The translations under genes were made by a program, and so were the position numbers. This document shows, in pieces, positions 1 through 8,330 of a stretch of DNA of 64,000 nt. Position 1 is the stretch's first letter, and every line of letters starts with the position of its first letter. This DNA comes from DAOQTX01 sp035340715 (GTDB taxonomy: Bacteria; Bacteroidota; Bacteroidia; AKYH767-A; OLB10). The notes under the pieces were generated by a model. It made no database searches. It saw nothing but the letters and a program-made list of their open reading frames with translations, and was not told the origin of the DNA. The stretch covers positions 1 through 64,000 of the forward strand of contig DAOQTX010000003.1 in the NCBI GenBank assembly GCA_035340715.1. The letters are read 5' to 3'.

Positions 1-699
1 ATATATGTAAGCTGGACACCATATGATGGCTGTTCGGTTAACGGATATATTCTTGAGCGAACACATTTGGCTTCGAATACTACTGTTGTAGTAGCAAACC
101 TCGACTCTACTGGAAGAGATTTTCTTGATCAGGGATTTGCATGTCCTGAATGGTATAGCTATAGAGTTACAGCATTTGATTTGTGTGGAAATACCTATAC
201 ATCACAAAGTGATACAGCAGTGGCTGCTCCACGAAATTTGTATGAAGAACAAAAAGTGACGGTTGTAAAAAGTACCGTAATCAATAATCAAGATATATAT
301 ACCGAATGGCTTCCTCCGGTTTATTATCCTGATAGTGTGCTATCATATGAAGTGTATAGATCTGTTGATCACATCAATTATCAGTTGATCGCTATTGTTC
401 CTGCTGGTATGACTTATTATATCGATAATAGTGTTGGTGTAGATGTAAACAGCTATCACTATGTGATTGAAGTTCGAAATACTTGTGACTTACTTGGACT
501 AAGCAGTAATAAAGGAACTTCAATTTTATTAGAAGCGGATAAGATTTCGCAGTACAAAACCAAATTTAGATGGACGCCATATCAAGGATGGGATGCTGGA
601 GTAAATAGCTACGTAATCGAAAAATTAGATCCAACAGGAAAGTGGGTTCCCATGAAGGTAGTAAGTGGCAATATGCTTTCTACCGATATTCCAGAATAA
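1..699 (+). CDS. Fibronectin-III-type surface protein, C-terminal part
   Basis: The reading frame is open from the first base, so the gene begins upstream of the window; 232 codons are visible. The sequence reads as consecutive fibronectin-III-like beta-sandwich units: one around residues 1-75 (VSWTPYDG, later YRVTAFD), one around 98-180 (EWLPPVYYPDSVLSYEVYR) and the beginning of a third near 190 (FRWTPYQGWDAGVNSYVIE). This style is typical of large T9SS-exported, gliding-associated proteins of Bacteroidota. Such proteins normally continue with a full last unit and a C-terminal sorting domain. This frame stops about 40 residues into the third unit, and only 44 bases separate it from the next gene, so no sorting domain can be hidden in another frame. 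It may be a truncated gene. The exact function is unknown. Confidence 0.6.
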   Translation: MYVSWTPYDGCSVNGYILERTHLASNTTVVVANLDSTGRDFLDQGFACPEWYSYRVTAFDLCGNTYTSQSDTAVAAPRNLYEEQKVTVVKSTVINNQDIYTEWLPPVYYPDSVLSYEVYRSVDHINYQLIAIVPAGMTYYIDNSVGVDVNSYHYVIEVRNTCDLLGLSSNKGTSILLEADKISQYKTKFRWTPYQGWDAGVNSYVIEKLDPTGKWVPMKVVSGNMLSTDIPE

Positions 700-743
700 T
701 ATAACTTATCTTCGTAACTTAGTTTTATGAAGGATAAGATCAT

Positions 744-1703
744 ATGCGCACTCTGGTAATTTTCTACATACTTGTTATTTACGCACTCATACAGTTTTGT
801 TGGTGGGCCTACTTATTGGCTGACCTCAATACAGAAATATATGAGATTAAAATGCAACAAGTCCTCTTAGAATCCGGTGCCAACTCACAAACAGAAATCA
901 GCGAACATAAATTAATAAAAGAACTCCATAGTAAGTGGATCATGATTGCAGGTGAAGGTATCGTCTTTCTTTCTCTTTTAATTTGGGGAATTGTAAAAAC
1001 ACATCGCAGTTTTAAGAAAGAAATCGAACTGGCCCGAAATCAGAAAAATTTCTTGCTTTCTATTACACATGAAATAAAATCTCCACTAGCTGCAATTAAA
1101 CTTAATTTGGAAACAATGCGGAAGCACGACTTAGATGCTTCAAAAAAAGCAGCTATAATTCAAGCCGCAATAGAAGAAACCAATCGCATGAATGACATGA
1201 TGGATAATGCATTGGCCGCTGCCCGCATTGACACCCATAGTTTTTCTCTTTCTAAAGAGAATATCAATGTAAGTGAATTGATTCGAAAAACGTTGAAGAA
1301 TAAAATGCTACATGAAAAGGACCATAGAATTGTACTTGAAGTAGATGATAACATATTTGCACATTTAGATCAAATTGCTTGCTCTTCTATAATATTAAAT
1401 CTGGTGGAAAATGCACAGAAATATTCTGAAGGATCAATTACGATTCGGCTAAGAGAAAAAATAGATAACATCCTGATTGAAGTTTTGGATGAAGGGAGTG
1501 GAGTACCAAAAGAAGAGCGTGAATTGGTTTTTCAAAAATTTTACAGAGTAGGTAATGAAGAAACTCGTAATTCAAAAGGCACCGGATTGGGTTTGTTTAT
1601 AGTAAAACACTTAGTGCAATTTCATAATGGAACAATTAATATAATTGACAATAAACCTAAAGGGTCTTTGTTTCGAATAGAATTACCTAAAAATGAATCC
1701 TGA
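744..1703 (+). CDS. Sensor histidine kinase (HisKA-HATPase_c), membrane-bound
   Basis: This is a 319-residue two-component sensor kinase of the inner membrane. Two hydrophobic segments (about residues 2-27 and 65-84) flank a short periplasmic stretch of about 40 residues. The dimerisation/phospho-acceptor domain follows with SITHEIKSP, phospho-accepting His109. The ATPase domain has the N box (LVENAQKYS, Asn223), the G1 box DEGSG (249-253), an F box (FQKFYRVG) and the G2 box GTGLGL (279-284), so all catalytic boxes are intact. No PAS or HAMP domain is evident. No response regulator lies next to it, so its partner is encoded elsewhere. The start at 744 follows an AAGGAT-type purine stretch; an overlapping 10-codon frame from 727 looks like chance. 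The last 11 bases overlap gpmI, which suggests a shared transcript. Confidence 0.9.
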   Translation: MRTLVIFYILVIYALIQFCWWAYLLADLNTEIYEIKMQQVLLESGANSQTEISEHKLIKELHSKWIMIAGEGIVFLSLLIWGIVKTHRSFKKEIELARNQKNFLLSITHEIKSPLAAIKLNLETMRKHDLDASKKAAIIQAAIEETNRMNDMMDNALAAARIDTHSFSLSKENINVSELIRKTLKNKMLHEKDHRIVLEVDDNIFAHLDQIACSSIILNLVENAQKYSEGSITIRLREKIDNILIEVLDEGSGVPKEERELVFQKFYRVGNEETRNSKGTGLGLFIVKHLVQFHNGTINIIDNKPKGSLFRIELPKNES

Positions 1704-3228
1704 TTTAAAAGAGAGAGTAGCTTTAATCATCTTAGATGGATGGGGTATTGGAAATGGCACAAAAAGCGATGCTATCTTCAATGCAAATACACCTTATTTT
1801 GATTCAATGCTGAAGCAATATCCACACACTGAAATACTAACACATGGTGAACATGTGGGATTGCCTGAAGGACAAATGGGTAATTCAGAAGTAGGGCATT
1901 TAAATATTGGTGCGGGAAGAATTGTGTATCAGGATTTAGCATTAATAAACAAAGAAGTAACCGATGGCGGCTTAGCGAACAACAAAAATTTGCAAGCCAT
2001 TTTCAAATATTGTTTACAAGAGAACCGGCCATTACACTTGATGGGATTGGTTTCAGACGGAGGGGTTCATTCTCATATTAACCACTTGTTGCATCTTCTT
2101 GAATTAGCGTGCACGCACAACGTTAAATGTTTTGTGCATGCCTTTACCGATGGACGTGACACCGATCCAAAAAGTGCTAAACGATTTATTGGAACTTTGC
2201 AGCATTGTTGTGTAAAGAATAATGCAACATTGAGCAGTATAATTGGACGCTATTATGCTATGGATAGAGATAAGAGATGGGAAAGAGTAAAAATTGCCTA
2301 CGATCTACTAACCAATGGAAAAGGTGATGTAGTTACTGATCCAATTCTGGCAATTGAAAAAAGTTATGCCGATGATGTAACGGATGAATTTATAAAACCC
2401 ATAAAACTGCTTAGTGAGAAGGAAGGATTAATTAAGGAAAATGATGCTGTATTGTGTTTTAATTTTAGAACAGATCGATGTAGAGAAATAACACATGTAT
2501 TGAGTCAAGAAGATATGCCGGATTATGGAATGAAAAAACTCAATCTACATTATTCTACTTTAACTCGTTATGACGCTTCTTTTAAAAATGTTGGTGTGTT
2601 GTACGATAAAATGAATTTATATAAAACGCTCGGTGAAGTTATTGCTGAATCCAATCGAACTCAATTACGTGTTGCGGAAACGGAGAAATATCCACATGTT
2701 ACATTTTTCTTTAATGGAGGTCGGGAAGTTTTATTTAATAATGAAAGTAGAATATTAGTCCCATCACCTAAAGTTGCAACGTACGATCTTCAACCTGAAA
2801 TGTCAGCTTTTGAAATTACCAAAAGAACCATTGAAGCGATTAAAGAAAATTCACCTGATTTTATCTGCTTAAATTTTGCCAATACCGATATGGTAGGACA
2901 TACCGGAGTTTACAATTCTATTATTGCTGCTGCTGAATCGGTCGATCAATGTTTATCAGAATTGATTGAAGTTTTAAAATCTAAAAGATACAATGTATTG
3001 ATTACTGCCGATCACGGAAATTCTGATTACGCACTTAATGAGGATGGAACTCCAAATACAGCACATTCTAAAAATCCCGTGCCGTTAATCTTAATTTCTA
3101 ACGATACTTCCCTAAAGTGTAAAAAAGGAATTTTAGCAGATATTGCACCTACAGTCCTCCAATTATTGAATATTCCAACACCTTCGCAAATGAATGGGAA
3201 AAGTTTGCTTATAGATAGTCATCATTAA
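1693..3228 (+). CDS. gpmI: 2,3-bisphosphoglycerate-independent phosphoglycerate mutase
   Basis: The enzyme interconverts 3- and 2-phosphoglycerate in glycolysis and gluconeogenesis using two Mn ions and a phosphoserine intermediate. At 511 residues it has the usual length. Visible family motifs are LIILDGWGIG with metal ligand Asp15, GQMGNSEVGH with nucleophile Ser65, SDGGVHSH, FTDGRDT, RYYAMDRDKRWER, NFRTDR, NFANTDMVGHTG, TADHGN and TAHSKNPVP, which cover both the phosphatase-like and the phosphotransferase domain. The start codon lies inside the end of the kinase gene (11-base overlap), so translational coupling is likely. Pyruvate kinase (pyk) is in the same window but far away and on the other strand. 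Confidence 0.97.
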   Translation: MNPDLKERVALIILDGWGIGNGTKSDAIFNANTPYFDSMLKQYPHTEILTHGEHVGLPEGQMGNSEVGHLNIGAGRIVYQDLALINKEVTDGGLANNKNLQAIFKYCLQENRPLHLMGLVSDGGVHSHINHLLHLLELACTHNVKCFVHAFTDGRDTDPKSAKRFIGTLQHCCVKNNATLSSIIGRYYAMDRDKRWERVKIAYDLLTNGKGDVVTDPILAIEKSYADDVTDEFIKPIKLLSEKEGLIKENDAVLCFNFRTDRCREITHVLSQEDMPDYGMKKLNLHYSTLTRYDASFKNVGVLYDKMNLYKTLGEVIAESNRTQLRVAETEKYPHVTFFFNGGREVLFNNESRILVPSPKVATYDLQPEMSAFEITKRTIEAIKENSPDFICLNFANTDMVGHTGVYNSIIAAAESVDQCLSELIEVLKSKRYNVLITADHGNSDYALNEDGTPNTAHSKNPVPLILISNDTSLKCKKGILADIAPTVLQLLNIPTPSQMNGKSLLIDSHH

Positions 3229-3248
3229 CCAAAATCAAGTTAATAAAA

Positions 3249-3279
3249 TTGACAAAACTCTATTTATCCTTTAAATTTA
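3249..3279 (+). promoter_or_regulatory. Candidate Bacteroidota promoter of the phosphatase gene
   Basis: TTG at 3249-3251 is followed after 20 bases by TAAATTTA (3272-3279), which matches seven of eight positions of the TAnnTTTG -7 element. It lies 46 bases before the start codon of the phosphatase gene. This is a pattern match only. Confidence 0.4.
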
Positions 3280-3325
3280 CAGTCGAGCCTTGAAAAATCT
3301 CCCGTTTTTAGATTAGCTTTTTAAA

Positions 3326-6205
3326 ATGACTTCAAGATTTAAAAACAGCCTATTTGGGCTGATTATTCTAACTGCATTTTGTCATCCAACTTTAGCACAA
3401 TTTGATACCCTAATTGCAAAGGAAAGTGTATGGAAATACAATGACACCGGCTTTCAACCGGCCAACAATCAGTGGCGGTGGAGAAGTTATAATGATGCAT
3501 CATGGGCATCAGGAGTGGGGCAACTCGGATATGGAGATGGGGATGAGGCTACCGTTTTAAGTTTTGGTCCCGACCCCAATAACAAGTACATAACAACCTA
3601 CTTTAGAAAAGAATTTTATGTAAGTGAGCCAGCTATATATAATTATTTGTTGGTTCAGTTTTTACGAGACGATGGAATTCAGGTTTTTTTGAATAACAAA
3701 AAGATCGTTAAACACAATATGCCATCTGGTACAATAACACACAATACCAAGGCACGATCAAATCAAACCGGATTAAAAGAAAATAAATATTGGCAATACA
3801 ACCGACCATCAGAACTATTAAAAAAAGGTAAAAATGTTATTGCTGTTGAAGTGCATCAGTTTAATGAAGATGATGTTGATTTAGGATTTGATCTTGCACT
3901 TATAGCAAATTTTACTCCTTGTCCTAAAGTTGTTTCCTTGGCAGTTGATTCTATTAGTCAAAGCAGTGCGTTTGTGAGTTGGAGTGCTACTTCGGCAACA
4001 AAGTATATTGTAGAATTACATAATATAAATGGACTCATATCAATCGATACTGCCTTTCAAAATTCGCACAATCTAAATGGATTAAATGCAGGTTCATTGT
4101 ATAAAGTAAACGTGACAAGTGACTGCGGTTTGTTACAAAGTATAGCTTCATCTGTAGTTAGCTTTGTTACTAAACCTGCTACGGTTGTTAATGATACGAT
4201 AATAGCGTCAGGATCGCTTTGGAAGTATTTTGATAGTGGAAATGTGAATGACACCAGTTGGAATACAATTAATTTTAATGATAGTATTTGGATGCAAGGT
4301 ATATCCGAATTAGGCTATGGAGATGGAGATGAGAATACTATAATTGGGTTTGGAAATGATACTTTAAATAAAAACATTACGAGTTATTTCAGGAAAAAAA
4401 TTACCATCAACAACAGTACTGATATTAGCCAAATTAAGATTGACATAATTCGGGACGATGGTGCGGTAATATATTCCAATGGAAGTGAATTGATTCGAAG
4501 TAATATGCCTGTAGGTTCTATTTCATACGGAACATTATCTTCGACTTCTATTGGAGAGCCAGGAGAATATACTTGGGAGTCTGTTTCACTTGCTACTTCA
4601 AATTTAGTAGATGGAGAGAATATAATTGCGGTTGAAGTGCACCAGAGTAGTCCATCCAGTTCTGATTTGAGCTTTAACATGCGCATGATAGCCGTACGTG
4701 GAAATTCAACTGAACTAACGCGGGGTCCATATCTTCAAATGCTCTCCGAAAATAGAGTGGATATATTGACCGCAAGCAATCTTCCTGCTCAAGCAGAACT
4801 TCATTATGGAACAACAATGGAGTATGGTAATTTGCTTTCGGATACATTAAGTACTAAAAACAAGCATTTTTCAGTTTTGAATTTAATGCCCGCAACTCGT
4901 TATTACTATGCGTTAAAAGTTAATGGTCAGTTTCTTGCCGGTGGATCGGAATATTATTTTGAAACCGCTCCAATCAACACTAGCACCGCATTTAGATTTT
5001 GGGCAACCGGTGATTTTGGTAATGGAAGTGTTGAACAAGCTCAGGTAAGAGATGCATATATAAACTATACACAAAATCAAAAAGCCAATTTCTGGATTTG
5101 GTTAGGTGATAATGCATACGATGATGGCACTGAAAGCGAATTTGAAAACAATGTATTTAATGTGTATCCAAAAATATTGAGAAATACTCCAGTATTTCCT
5201 TCTTTGGGTAATCACGACTATGCTGATATTGGCTATCAATCGAGTACAGCTTTGACCGATAGTTTTGCATACTTCGATTTATTTGCCTTGCCAAGCAATG
5301 GAGAATCAGGAGGAGTTGCCTCTAATTCAGAAAAATATTATTCATACAATTATGGCAATACTCATTTTGTAGTACTCGATAGTTATGGTTCTTATAATGA
5401 TACAAGTAGTGCCATGTACCAATGGTTAGCCAGCGATTTGGCACAAAATACAAAGCAATGGATCGTTTGCTATTGGCATCATCCTCCCTACACAATGGGT
5501 TCTCACAACAGTGACACAGAAATTGAAAGTCAATCCATCCGTGAGAATATAATTCCATTGTTAGAAAGTTATCATGTAGATTTAGTTCTAAGTGGGCACA
5601 GTCACAATTATGAAAGATCTTGTTTAGTACATGGTCATTATGGATTGGAAACCAGTTTGCTTCCTTCTATGTTATTAGATACAAGCAGTGGTCTGACTCC
5701 TTACTATACCAAATCTAATGTTACCGGACATGGAACAGTATATGCAGTAGTGGGTAATTCAGGAACAGGAGGTACAACCAGTTTACAAGCATCTTGGCCG
5801 CACGATATAATGTATAGTTATTATAATGGAATTTATGGTTCATTAATAGTCGATATCCATGAAGATACATTAGATGCAAAATATATTACCTCAACAGGTC
5901 TTCTTTACGATCAGTTCAAAATGGTGCGAATGGATAATAATTCAAGAATGGTTTATGATGCTTCTACTTCTGCAATCGACCCTTTTCGATTAGAGATATA
6001 CCCTAATCCTGCACAATCAGAATTTTTTGTTGGACTAGATGGAACAAATTTGAAAATCTTCGATATTAGCGGAAAACTGGTAGAGTCAAAAGATTTAATA
6101 ACTAAGGGTGAAAAGATTAATATTTCCAGGCTACCAGCCGGAATCTATTTAGTTCGTATGGAGTCAGAGGGAAAGCTTTTAAAAGAAAAACTGGAAATTA
6201 AGTAA
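3326..6205 (+). CDS. T9SS-exported purple-acid-phosphatase-like metallophosphoesterase
   Basis: This 959-residue protein begins with a signal peptide (residues 1-24, ending TLA-Q). Two similar beta-sandwich modules (about 27-195 and 288-460) share WKY, GYGDGDE, YFRK, RDDG, NMP and AVEVHQ positions, with a fibronectin-III-like unit between them. A purple-acid-phosphatase N-terminal domain (about 465-550) and a metallophosphoesterase domain follow. The metal-binding blocks are in order: GDFG (Asp563), GDNAY (Asp595, Asn596), GNHD (Asn629, His630), HHPP (His718, His719) and GHSHNYE (His758, His760). The last 75 residues form a type A T9SS sorting domain (IYPNPAQ, KIFDISGKLV, LPAGIYLVRM). The likely role is phosphate release from organic phosphoesters at the cell surface or outside the cell. 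The substrate cannot be read from sequence. Confidence 0.88.
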   Translation: MTSRFKNSLFGLIILTAFCHPTLAQFDTLIAKESVWKYNDTGFQPANNQWRWRSYNDASWASGVGQLGYGDGDEATVLSFGPDPNNKYITTYFRKEFYVSEPAIYNYLLVQFLRDDGIQVFLNNKKIVKHNMPSGTITHNTKARSNQTGLKENKYWQYNRPSELLKKGKNVIAVEVHQFNEDDVDLGFDLALIANFTPCPKVVSLAVDSISQSSAFVSWSATSATKYIVELHNINGLISIDTAFQNSHNLNGLNAGSLYKVNVTSDCGLLQSIASSVVSFVTKPATVVNDTIIASGSLWKYFDSGNVNDTSWNTINFNDSIWMQGISELGYGDGDENTIIGFGNDTLNKNITSYFRKKITINNSTDISQIKIDIIRDDGAVIYSNGSELIRSNMPVGSISYGTLSSTSIGEPGEYTWESVSLATSNLVDGENIIAVEVHQSSPSSSDLSFNMRMIAVRGNSTELTRGPYLQMLSENRVDILTASNLPAQAELHYGTTMEYGNLLSDTLSTKNKHFSVLNLMPATRYYYALKVNGQFLAGGSEYYFETAPINTSTAFRFWATGDFGNGSVEQAQVRDAYINYTQNQKANFWIWLGDNAYDDGTESEFENNVFNVYPKILRNTPVFPSLGNHDYADIGYQSSTALTDSFAYFDLFALPSNGESGGVASNSEKYYSYNYGNTHFVVLDSYGSYNDTSSAMYQWLASDLAQNTKQWIVCYWHHPPYTMGSHNSDTEIESQSIRENIIPLLESYHVDLVLSGHSHNYERSCLVHGHYGLETSLLPSMLLDTSSGLTPYYTKSNVTGHGTVYAVVGNSGTGGTTSLQASWPHDIMYSYYNGIYGSLIVDIHEDTLDAKYITSTGLLYDQFKMVRMDNNSRMVYDASTSAIDPFRLEIYPNPAQSEFFVGLDGTNLKIFDISGKLVESKDLITKGEKINISRLPAGIYLVRMESEGKLLKEKLEIK

Positions 6206-6208
6206 ACC

Positions 6209-7495
6209 TTATTTCATAAGTTTTTCAATTTCATCCGCATCTACTGGTATAGAAGCCATTAAATCGGTATTACTTTTCTCGGTAATTAAAATATTGTTTT
6301 CCAATCGTATGCCCAAATTCTCTTCCGGAATATAAATTCCGGGTTCCACAGTAAATACCATCCCCGATTTCATGGGTTCATATCGGTTCCCGATATCATG
6401 TACATCCAAACCTAAAAAATGGGAAGTGCCATGCATAAAGTATTTCTTATATAAAGGCAATTCTGGATTCTGTTTTTTTACAGCACCTCTATCCAAAAGT
6501 TTTAGACCAATAAGTTCTTCTGTCATTATTTGCCCAACTTCCTTTTCATATTTTTCAAGTGTATTCCCTTTTATGAGCATTTTGGTTGCGGCTTTCATTA
6601 CTCGATGTACCGCATTATAAACATCCTTTTGTCTTTTAGTGAACTTGCCATTCACTGGAATACTCCTGCTTAAATCGGCAGCATAATTACCGTACTCAGC
6701 TCCAAAATCCATCAGAATAATTTCGCCATCATTACATTTTTGATTATTGTCAACATAATGTAAAACACAAGCGTTTTTACCTGACGCAATGATGGGTGAA
6801 TAAGCATGACCAGTAGCGCGGTTTCTTAGAAATTCATGCGAGATTATGGCTTCAATCTCGTATTCCTTTACACCAGGCTTTACAAAACTCAGTACTCCTC
6901 TAAACGCTTTTTCGGTAATGGAAATAGCCTCCTTCATTTGTTGAATCTCTTCCGATTCTTTACAAACTCTAATGTTGGCCATTAATGGACCACTGCGATG
7001 ATAGGTATGGGCAGGGTATTTGTTTTTTAATTGACGTGCAAAACGTAAATCTCTATATTCAACATCAGAGACATAACGATCATTTTCGTTCATGTTAACA
7101 TAAACTTCTGAGCTATGATGCATCAACAAGTCTAATACCTTATTGTATTCTGAAGTCCAAAGTATTGTTTCTATTCCTGAAGCTGCTCGTGCTTCTTCTT
7201 TTGTATATTTATGTCCCTCCCATATGGCAATATGCTCATTGGTTTGACGAACAAACAACACCTCTCTATACGCTTTTATGGGAGCATTTGGGCAAAGCAA
7301 TAAAATGGTTTGCTCTTGATCAATGCCGGATAAATAAAACAAATCGGAGTTTTGTCTAAACTTAAAAAAGGCATCTCCGTTTCTTGGCATCTCATCATTG
7401 GAATGAAAAATAGCCAATGAACTCTTAGGTATTAGTTTGCTAAATTTTGCTCTGTTTTTAATGTATAATTTTGATGAAAGCGCTTTATATTTCAT
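6209..7495 (-). CDS. pepP: Xaa-Pro aminopeptidase, M24B family
   Basis: This cytoplasmic dimetal peptidase removes N-terminal residues that precede proline. The 428 residues comprise an N-terminal creatinase-like domain (about 1-170) and a pita-bread catalytic domain (about 180-428). The five metal ligands are all visible: Asp263 (LMDFGAEY), Asp274 (AADLSR), His355 (MHGTSHF), Glu384 (TVEPGIY) and Glu399 (GIRLENN). There is no signal peptide. It is convergent with the phosphatase gene, with only 3 bases between the stop codons and no terminator hairpin seen there. A prolidase is the alternative, but the N-terminal domain (NSDLFYLSGIDQ) fits aminopeptidase P better. Confidence 0.92.
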   Translation of the reverse strand: MKYKALSSKLYIKNRAKFSKLIPKSSLAIFHSNDEMPRNGDAFFKFRQNSDLFYLSGIDQEQTILLLCPNAPIKAYREVLFVRQTNEHIAIWEGHKYTKEEARAASGIETILWTSEYNKVLDLLMHHSSEVYVNMNENDRYVSDVEYRDLRFARQLKNKYPAHTYHRSGPLMANIRVCKESEEIQQMKEAISITEKAFRGVLSFVKPGVKEYEIEAIISHEFLRNRATGHAYSPIIASGKNACVLHYVDNNQKCNDGEIILMDFGAEYGNYAADLSRSIPVNGKFTKRQKDVYNAVHRVMKAATKMLIKGNTLEKYEKEVGQIMTEELIGLKLLDRGAVKKQNPELPLYKKYFMHGTSHFLGLDVHDIGNRYEPMKSGMVFTVEPGIYIPEENLGIRLENNILITEKSNTDLMASIPVDADEIEKLMK

Positions 7496-7572
7496 GATTT
7501 TTTACTGCAAGAATTTAAATTTCCGCTAAATGTATTCAAAAGTGTTTAATCTCAAAAATTGCTTTATTATTT

Positions 7573-7603
7573 TTTGAATCTCCAATCGTGCACTTTACAT
7601 TTG
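7573..7603 (+). promoter_or_regulatory. Consensus Bacteroidota promoter of sdhCAB
   Basis: TTTG (7573-7576), exactly 19 bases, then TACATTTG (7596-7603): a full match to the TTTG/TAnnTTTG promoter of Bacteroidota. It ends 37 bases before the sdhC start codon. Confidence 0.75.
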
Positions 7604-7640
7604 CGAACATTCTGTATAGCCTTTAGAATCAATTAAGCAT

Positions 7641-8315
7641 ATGAGCAAATTTATTGATGTATTTACTTCTTCCATCGGAAGAAAAATTGTTATGTCATTA
7701 ACCGGATTGTTCCTCTTCTCCTTTTTAATTATACACGTTTCGGGAAACACACTTTTGTTTCATGATGATGGTGGGGAAGCATTTAATGCATATTCGCAAT
7801 TTATGGCCCATAATCCTATCATTAGAACGATAGAAATATTATTGTTTGCCGGATTTATTCTTCACATCATTCAATCACTCATAATAACCATAAAAAATAG
7901 AGGTGCTCGACAAAAAAGTTACGATACCAACAAAGCCAATCAAAACAGCAACTGGTATTCTAGAAATATGGGCTTCTTCGGTGTAGTACTTCTGATTTTT
8001 TTAATTGTTCATTTAGGCGATTACTTTTTTGAATCTCGATTTACAGACGAAATCTCTTATGATGTAAATGGAAATATTAACATGTATGATGAAGTAGCTG
8101 CATCATTTAAAAATGGATACTATAGTGCTTTCTATATCGTGTGTATGGTTTTTCTTGCTTTTCATTTGATTCATGGCTTTCAAAGCGCTTTTCAAAGTTT
8201 AGGCCTTCGTCATAAAATGTACACCCAACTCATACGATTTGTAGGCATTTCTTTGTCCATCATTATACCTGCGTTATTTGCAGCTATGCCCGTTTATTTT
8301 TATTTCAAACCCTAA
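7641..8315 (+). CDS. sdhC: Succinate dehydrogenase/fumarate reductase cytochrome b subunit
   Basis: This is the membrane anchor of complex II, carrying heme b and the quinone site. It has 224 residues with five hydrophobic helices, at about 15-40, 58-84, 106-128, 156-178 and 193-220. This is the one-subunit anchor typical of Bacteroidota and of epsilonproteobacterial fumarate reductase, in place of the SdhC/SdhD pair. Histidines lie inside the helices (His32 in LIIHVSG, then FILHIIQ, IVHLGD and FHLIHG), consistent with two hemes. It is the first gene of an operon with sdhA (15-base gap) and sdhB. Confidence 0.93.
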   Translation: MSKFIDVFTSSIGRKIVMSLTGLFLFSFLIIHVSGNTLLFHDDGGEAFNAYSQFMAHNPIIRTIEILLFAGFILHIIQSLIITIKNRGARQKSYDTNKANQNSNWYSRNMGFFGVVLLIFLIVHLGDYFFESRFTDEISYDVNGNINMYDEVAASFKNGYYSAFYIVCMVFLAFHLIHGFQSAFQSLGLRHKMYTQLIRFVGISLSIIIPALFAAMPVYFYFKP

Positions 8316-8330
8316 TCCGTTATTTTATTT

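Noticed and set aside
727..759. Ten-codon frame overlapping the histidine kinase start as a leader peptide
   Set aside because: No attenuator structure or codon bias for one amino acid is present; it looks like chance.
4384..4686. Minus-strand 100-residue frame within the phosphatase gene
   Set aside because: It is a shadow of a gene with a clear signal peptide, domains and sorting domain; no ribosome site or neighbour supports it.
3326..6205. Nucleotidase or alkaline phosphatase D as alternative to purple acid phosphatase
   Set aside because: The order GDFG, GDNAY, GNHD, HHPP, GHSHNYE and the preceding fibronectin-like domain fit the purple-acid-phosphatase group; 5'-nucleotidase C-terminal domain is absent.
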